Both the position numbers and the translations under genes were made by a program. From NCBI GenBank assembly GCA_002390675.1, contig DGPZ01000106.1, positions 50,112 through 114,111 of the forward strand: a stretch of DNA of 64,000 nt. The letters are read 5' to 3'. Positions 61,750 to 64,000 of this stretch are shown here, piece after piece (the first letter of the stretch is position 1; each line of letters begins with the position of its first letter). The notes beneath the pieces are model-generated. The model did no database searches. It saw nothing but the letters and a program-made list of their open reading frames with translations, and was not told the DNA's origin. Origin of the DNA: Deltaproteobacteria bacterium UBA4427 (lineage in GTDB: Bacteria > Myxococcota_A > UBA9160 > UBA4427).

Positions 61750-63612
61750 TCAGACGTCGAGCCCGACCGAGCGCATGAGCTCGAGTGCGTTGCTCTTCTC
61801 GACGACGCCTTGGCGGAGCGCGTAATCGAACTCCATGACGCCATCTTGTAAATGATCTTCGAAATGCACGTTGGCCATTTGGCCTTTGCTCGCGGGAACC
61901 ATCTGCGTGAGCGCGAGGTCATGGGTTGTTACGATGCCGAGTGCACCTTGAGCGATGAGTCCCTTGAGGACGGCTTCTGCTCCGATGAGTCGATCATGGG
62001 AGTTCGTCCCGTGCAGTATTTCGTCTAGCAGGAAGAGCGCCTTTGGATCGCCACGTGAAATTTCGACCACTTGGCGCAGGCGAGTGACCTCTGCCATGAA
62101 GTGGGATTGACCGTCCTGGAGCGAGTCCACGATGCGGATCGAAGCGGTTAGGCGAAGCGGTGAAACCCTAAGGCGCGTCGCACGCACTGGCGCACCGGCG
62201 AGGGCGAGGATCGTGTTGCAGCCGACGGTGCGCAGCATTGTGCTCTTGCCTGACATGTTTGAGCCACTCATGACGAGTGCTTGTGGCAGGGAGCCAAGGC
62301 TGAGGTCGTTTCGCTTGCACCGATCGCTGGGCAGGAGAGGGTGACCTAAGGCTTCTCCTTCGAAGGCCGAACCCTCGTCGAGAATTTCCGGGAACGGATC
62401 TTGCGGATGCTCGTACGCATAGCCTGCGAAGGCCGAGAGCGCCTCGATTTCACCTGCAGCATCGATCCATATTGCAAGCCGTGGCCCACACCGCGCGCGC
62501 CAGCACTCAAGCGAGATCGCCGCGTGCGTGCCCCAAAGAAGTAGCGCCGCGATCGGTGCAAAGAATTGGTTATTCCGGGAGTCGCGTCGGTCGACGAGTT
62601 TCTGCAGGGCATCCAGCTCGCCGGAAGGCGGCCGCCCTGTGGTTTGAAGTTCCGTATTCAAGCGCGCGAGCAGGGTCGACGAGAATTCCGCATCTTCGAC
62701 GCACCCGAGTAAGGATGCTGTACGGGCTAGGGCTCCGACCGGGGTCTCGGCGGCTGCAAGTACAGGCTGTACGCGAGAACGAAGCGCCAGCGCGAACAGA
62801 CCTTGAACGACTACGGCGAGGGCGAAGGGCACAGGGCCCGATTCACTGAAGAACCAGAGGGCGAGCGCGCCCAGTGAACAACTGCTCAGTGCGATGGCGA
62901 CGAAGCGGAGTGCTGCGCTTAGACCAGCGGCAGGGGCGGTGGCCCAGCGGGCGAGGGCCTCTTGTTGCGTTGCGGAGTCAGACTCGTCTCCGGCGATCGC
63001 CATCTCGAGTCGCATCGAGAGGCCGGGGCGAAGTTCGGTCACTGCCTGCTGGCGTTCCCGGATGGTCTCGGGTTCCGCGGCTTCGCAGAGCCAGGTGGCG
63101 AGTCGATCGCATCCAGTCGTTGTACGAGTGGTCGCCAGAAGCTCGAACATCGATCCGGGCCCGAAGACGTCGAGATCCTCAGCATAGGGGTGGCTCGGGT
63201 CACGATAGCGATCGCCGTCGTCACCACGCCCAGCCCATTCATTATTCAGTCTTGCTAGGCCATCTTCGTAGAAGCGGCGGATCCGTATCGCTCTGGCTTC
63301 TTGCCGGAGTACACGGTCGTGAAAGATGATTAAAGCGATGAAGCCGATCGTGGGAAGAGCGGCCCAACTCCTTGAGATGGCATGTGTTCCGAAGGCCATC
63401 CAGCCAACGAATAACAAGGCGGCGAAGCATGCTAAACGGAGATTCGACGCGAGTCCCGCACGGGCTTTCCATCGCGTCTCATCCTGCGTCGCCTGAGCAA
63501 GGCCCGCGTCGTATACGTCGCGGGGCGCCGCCGAAGTGGATGCGCCGGATTGGCCGGTGTCGCTGGGCATCTTGCGGGGGGCGGTGCTGTCGATGTTAGC
63601 TGTGTCGCTCAT
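61750..63612 (-). CDS. MutS-like ATPase with membrane segments
   Basis: The C-terminal third is a MutS domain V ATPase: Walker A in VMSGSNMSGKSTMLRTVGCN (about residue 447), Walker B in ALFLLDEILHGTNSHDR and the signature GIVTTHDLALTQM. The mismatch-recognition domain I and the MutS2 Smr domain are absent. Instead the N-terminal half has hydrophobic segments (about residues 60-97, 236-278 and 350-370). This layout matches the poorly studied membrane MutS-like proteins also seen in Bacteroidetes. The start overlaps the thiD stop by four bases. The DNA or other target is unknown. Confidence 0.87.
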   Translation of the reverse strand: MSDTANIDSTAPRKMPSDTGQSGASTSAAPRDVYDAGLAQATQDETRWKARAGLASNLRLACFAALLFVGWMAFGTHAISRSWAALPTIGFIALIIFHDRVLRQEARAIRIRRFYEDGLARLNNEWAGRGDDGDRYRDPSHPYAEDLDVFGPGSMFELLATTRTTTGCDRLATWLCEAAEPETIRERQQAVTELRPGLSMRLEMAIAGDESDSATQQEALARWATAPAAGLSAALRFVAIALSSCSLGALALWFFSESGPVPFALAVVVQGLFALALRSRVQPVLAAAETPVGALARTASLLGCVEDAEFSSTLLARLNTELQTTGRPPSGELDALQKLVDRRDSRNNQFFAPIAALLLWGTHAAISLECWRARCGPRLAIWIDAAGEIEALSAFAGYAYEHPQDPFPEILDEGSAFEGEALGHPLLPSDRCKRNDLSLGSLPQALVMSGSNMSGKSTMLRTVGCNTILALAGAPVRATRLRVSPLRLTASIRIVDSLQDGQSHFMAEVTRLRQVVEISRGDPKALFLLDEILHGTNSHDRLIGAEAVLKGLIAQGALGIVTTHDLALTQMVPASKGQMANVHFEDHLQDGVMEFDYALRQGVVEKSNALELMRSVGLDV

Positions 63613-64000
63613 GAGAAGCCGAGGATCCGTGCGCCGTTAGGCAGGGTCTGTGCGTTTTGAATCGCCGAGCGAATGAAGGTACGCGCTTCGATGACTGCTT
63701 CGCGCAGAGGACGGCCCTGGGCGAGGCCCGCAGTGATCGCAGATGAAAGCGCGCAGCCCGTGCCATGGACGGGATCGCCGGGGATGCGTTCGCCCGGGAG
63801 CCATTCGAGTTTGATCTCGCCATCGCCACCCGGGCGATAGACGAGTAGGTCGTCGGCGTCGGCTTCGCGGTGTCCACCTTTTAAGAGAACGCCCTCGAGT
63901 TCGAGCTCCTCCAATAGCTGCCGTGCGGCCGCTTCGCCGTCACGCCTCCGCGGAAGAGCGTCTCCGAACAACGTTTCCATCTCAGGCCAATTCGGCGTTA
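63609..64000 (-). CDS. thiD: Hydroxymethylpyrimidine/phosphomethylpyrimidine kinase (5' end cut by window)
   Basis: ThiD phosphorylates HMP and HMP-P in thiamine synthesis. The visible C-terminal 130 residues include TPNWPEMETLFGDAL, GVLLKGGHREADADDLLVY and the anion-hole/catalytic region PGDPVHGTGCALSSAITAGL. The frame stays open to position 64000, so the start is outside the window. Its stop overlaps the start of the MutS-like gene (TCAT on the plus strand). The split is due to the window edge, not a mutation. Confidence 0.92.
   Translation of the reverse strand, partial: TPNWPEMETLFGDALPRRRDGEAAARQLLEELELEGVLLKGGHREADADDLLVYRPGGDGEIKLEWLPGERIPGDPVHGTGCALSSAITAGLAQGRPLREAVIEARTFIRSAIQNAQTLPNGARILGFS

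Overview
This 64 kb window comes from a moderately GC-rich, diderm (Gram-negative) chromosome with a dense housekeeping gene set. The diderm signs are LolA, BamD, Lgt, several lipoproteins, an RpoE-type sigma factor with its anti-sigma factor, PilT, and muropeptide recycling by LdcA and Mpl. A PilZ protein, a long-form IspG, a TIGR03617-type F420-dependent oxidoreductase and a full Pup-proteasome locus point to a deltaproteobacteria-like lineage (Myxococcota, Desulfobacterota or Binatota in the broad sense). That placement is inference from gene content. No phage, insertion sequence, CRISPR array or plasmid gene was seen.

Layout. 0-10 kb: ETF-quinone oxidoreductase (cut by the left edge), a hypothetical protein, lgt, a decayed histidine-kinase fragment, a lytic transglycosylase coupled to a lipase-like hydrolase, moaC, an ECF sigma/anti-sigma pair, radC and a PilZ gene. 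10-14.6 kb: ssb, ftsK, lolA. 16-23.1 kb: the Pup-proteasome operon, in the order mpa/arc, dop, pup, prcB, prcA, pafA. It is preceded by a 1.4 kb stretch with no recognised gene, and there are stem-loops in its gaps. 23.6-34 kb: mreB, an SCP2-like gene with mltG and ruvX, an F420 oxidoreductase, pgpA-cinA, recA followed by a strong terminator, pilT, and a TAXI-type TRAP receptor pseudogene. 34-44 kb: alaS-ispG, cvpA-TPR, bamD, a CDP-alcohol phosphotransferase, a DUF1844 gene and ispE. 44-51.5 kb: tRNA-Gln, prs, rplY, pth, then a vitamin B6 block (pdxR-like regulator, pdxS, pdxT) and an arylamine N-acetyltransferase. 51.8-58.9 kb: rpsF-rpsR-rplI, dnaB, ldcA, a beta-lactamase-fold hydrolase and mpl. 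59-64 kb: an NTF2-like gene, a possible truncated gene, an alkaline phosphatase lipoprotein, a membrane MutS-like ATPase and thiD (cut by the right edge).

The most notable system is the Pup-proteasome locus in a diderm background. All parts are present: modifier (Pup ending Gly-Gly-Glu), ligase (PafA), depupylase (Dop), ring ATPase ending in the core-docking motif GQYL (Mpa), and 20S alpha and beta subunits. Pup has an unusual N-terminal extension supported by a strong ribosome binding site, and pup is bracketed by two copies of a similar short intercistronic element. A second clear regulatory module is the pdxR promoter/operator, where three TTGTC(n)GG half-sites and one inverted copy overlap a near-consensus promoter.
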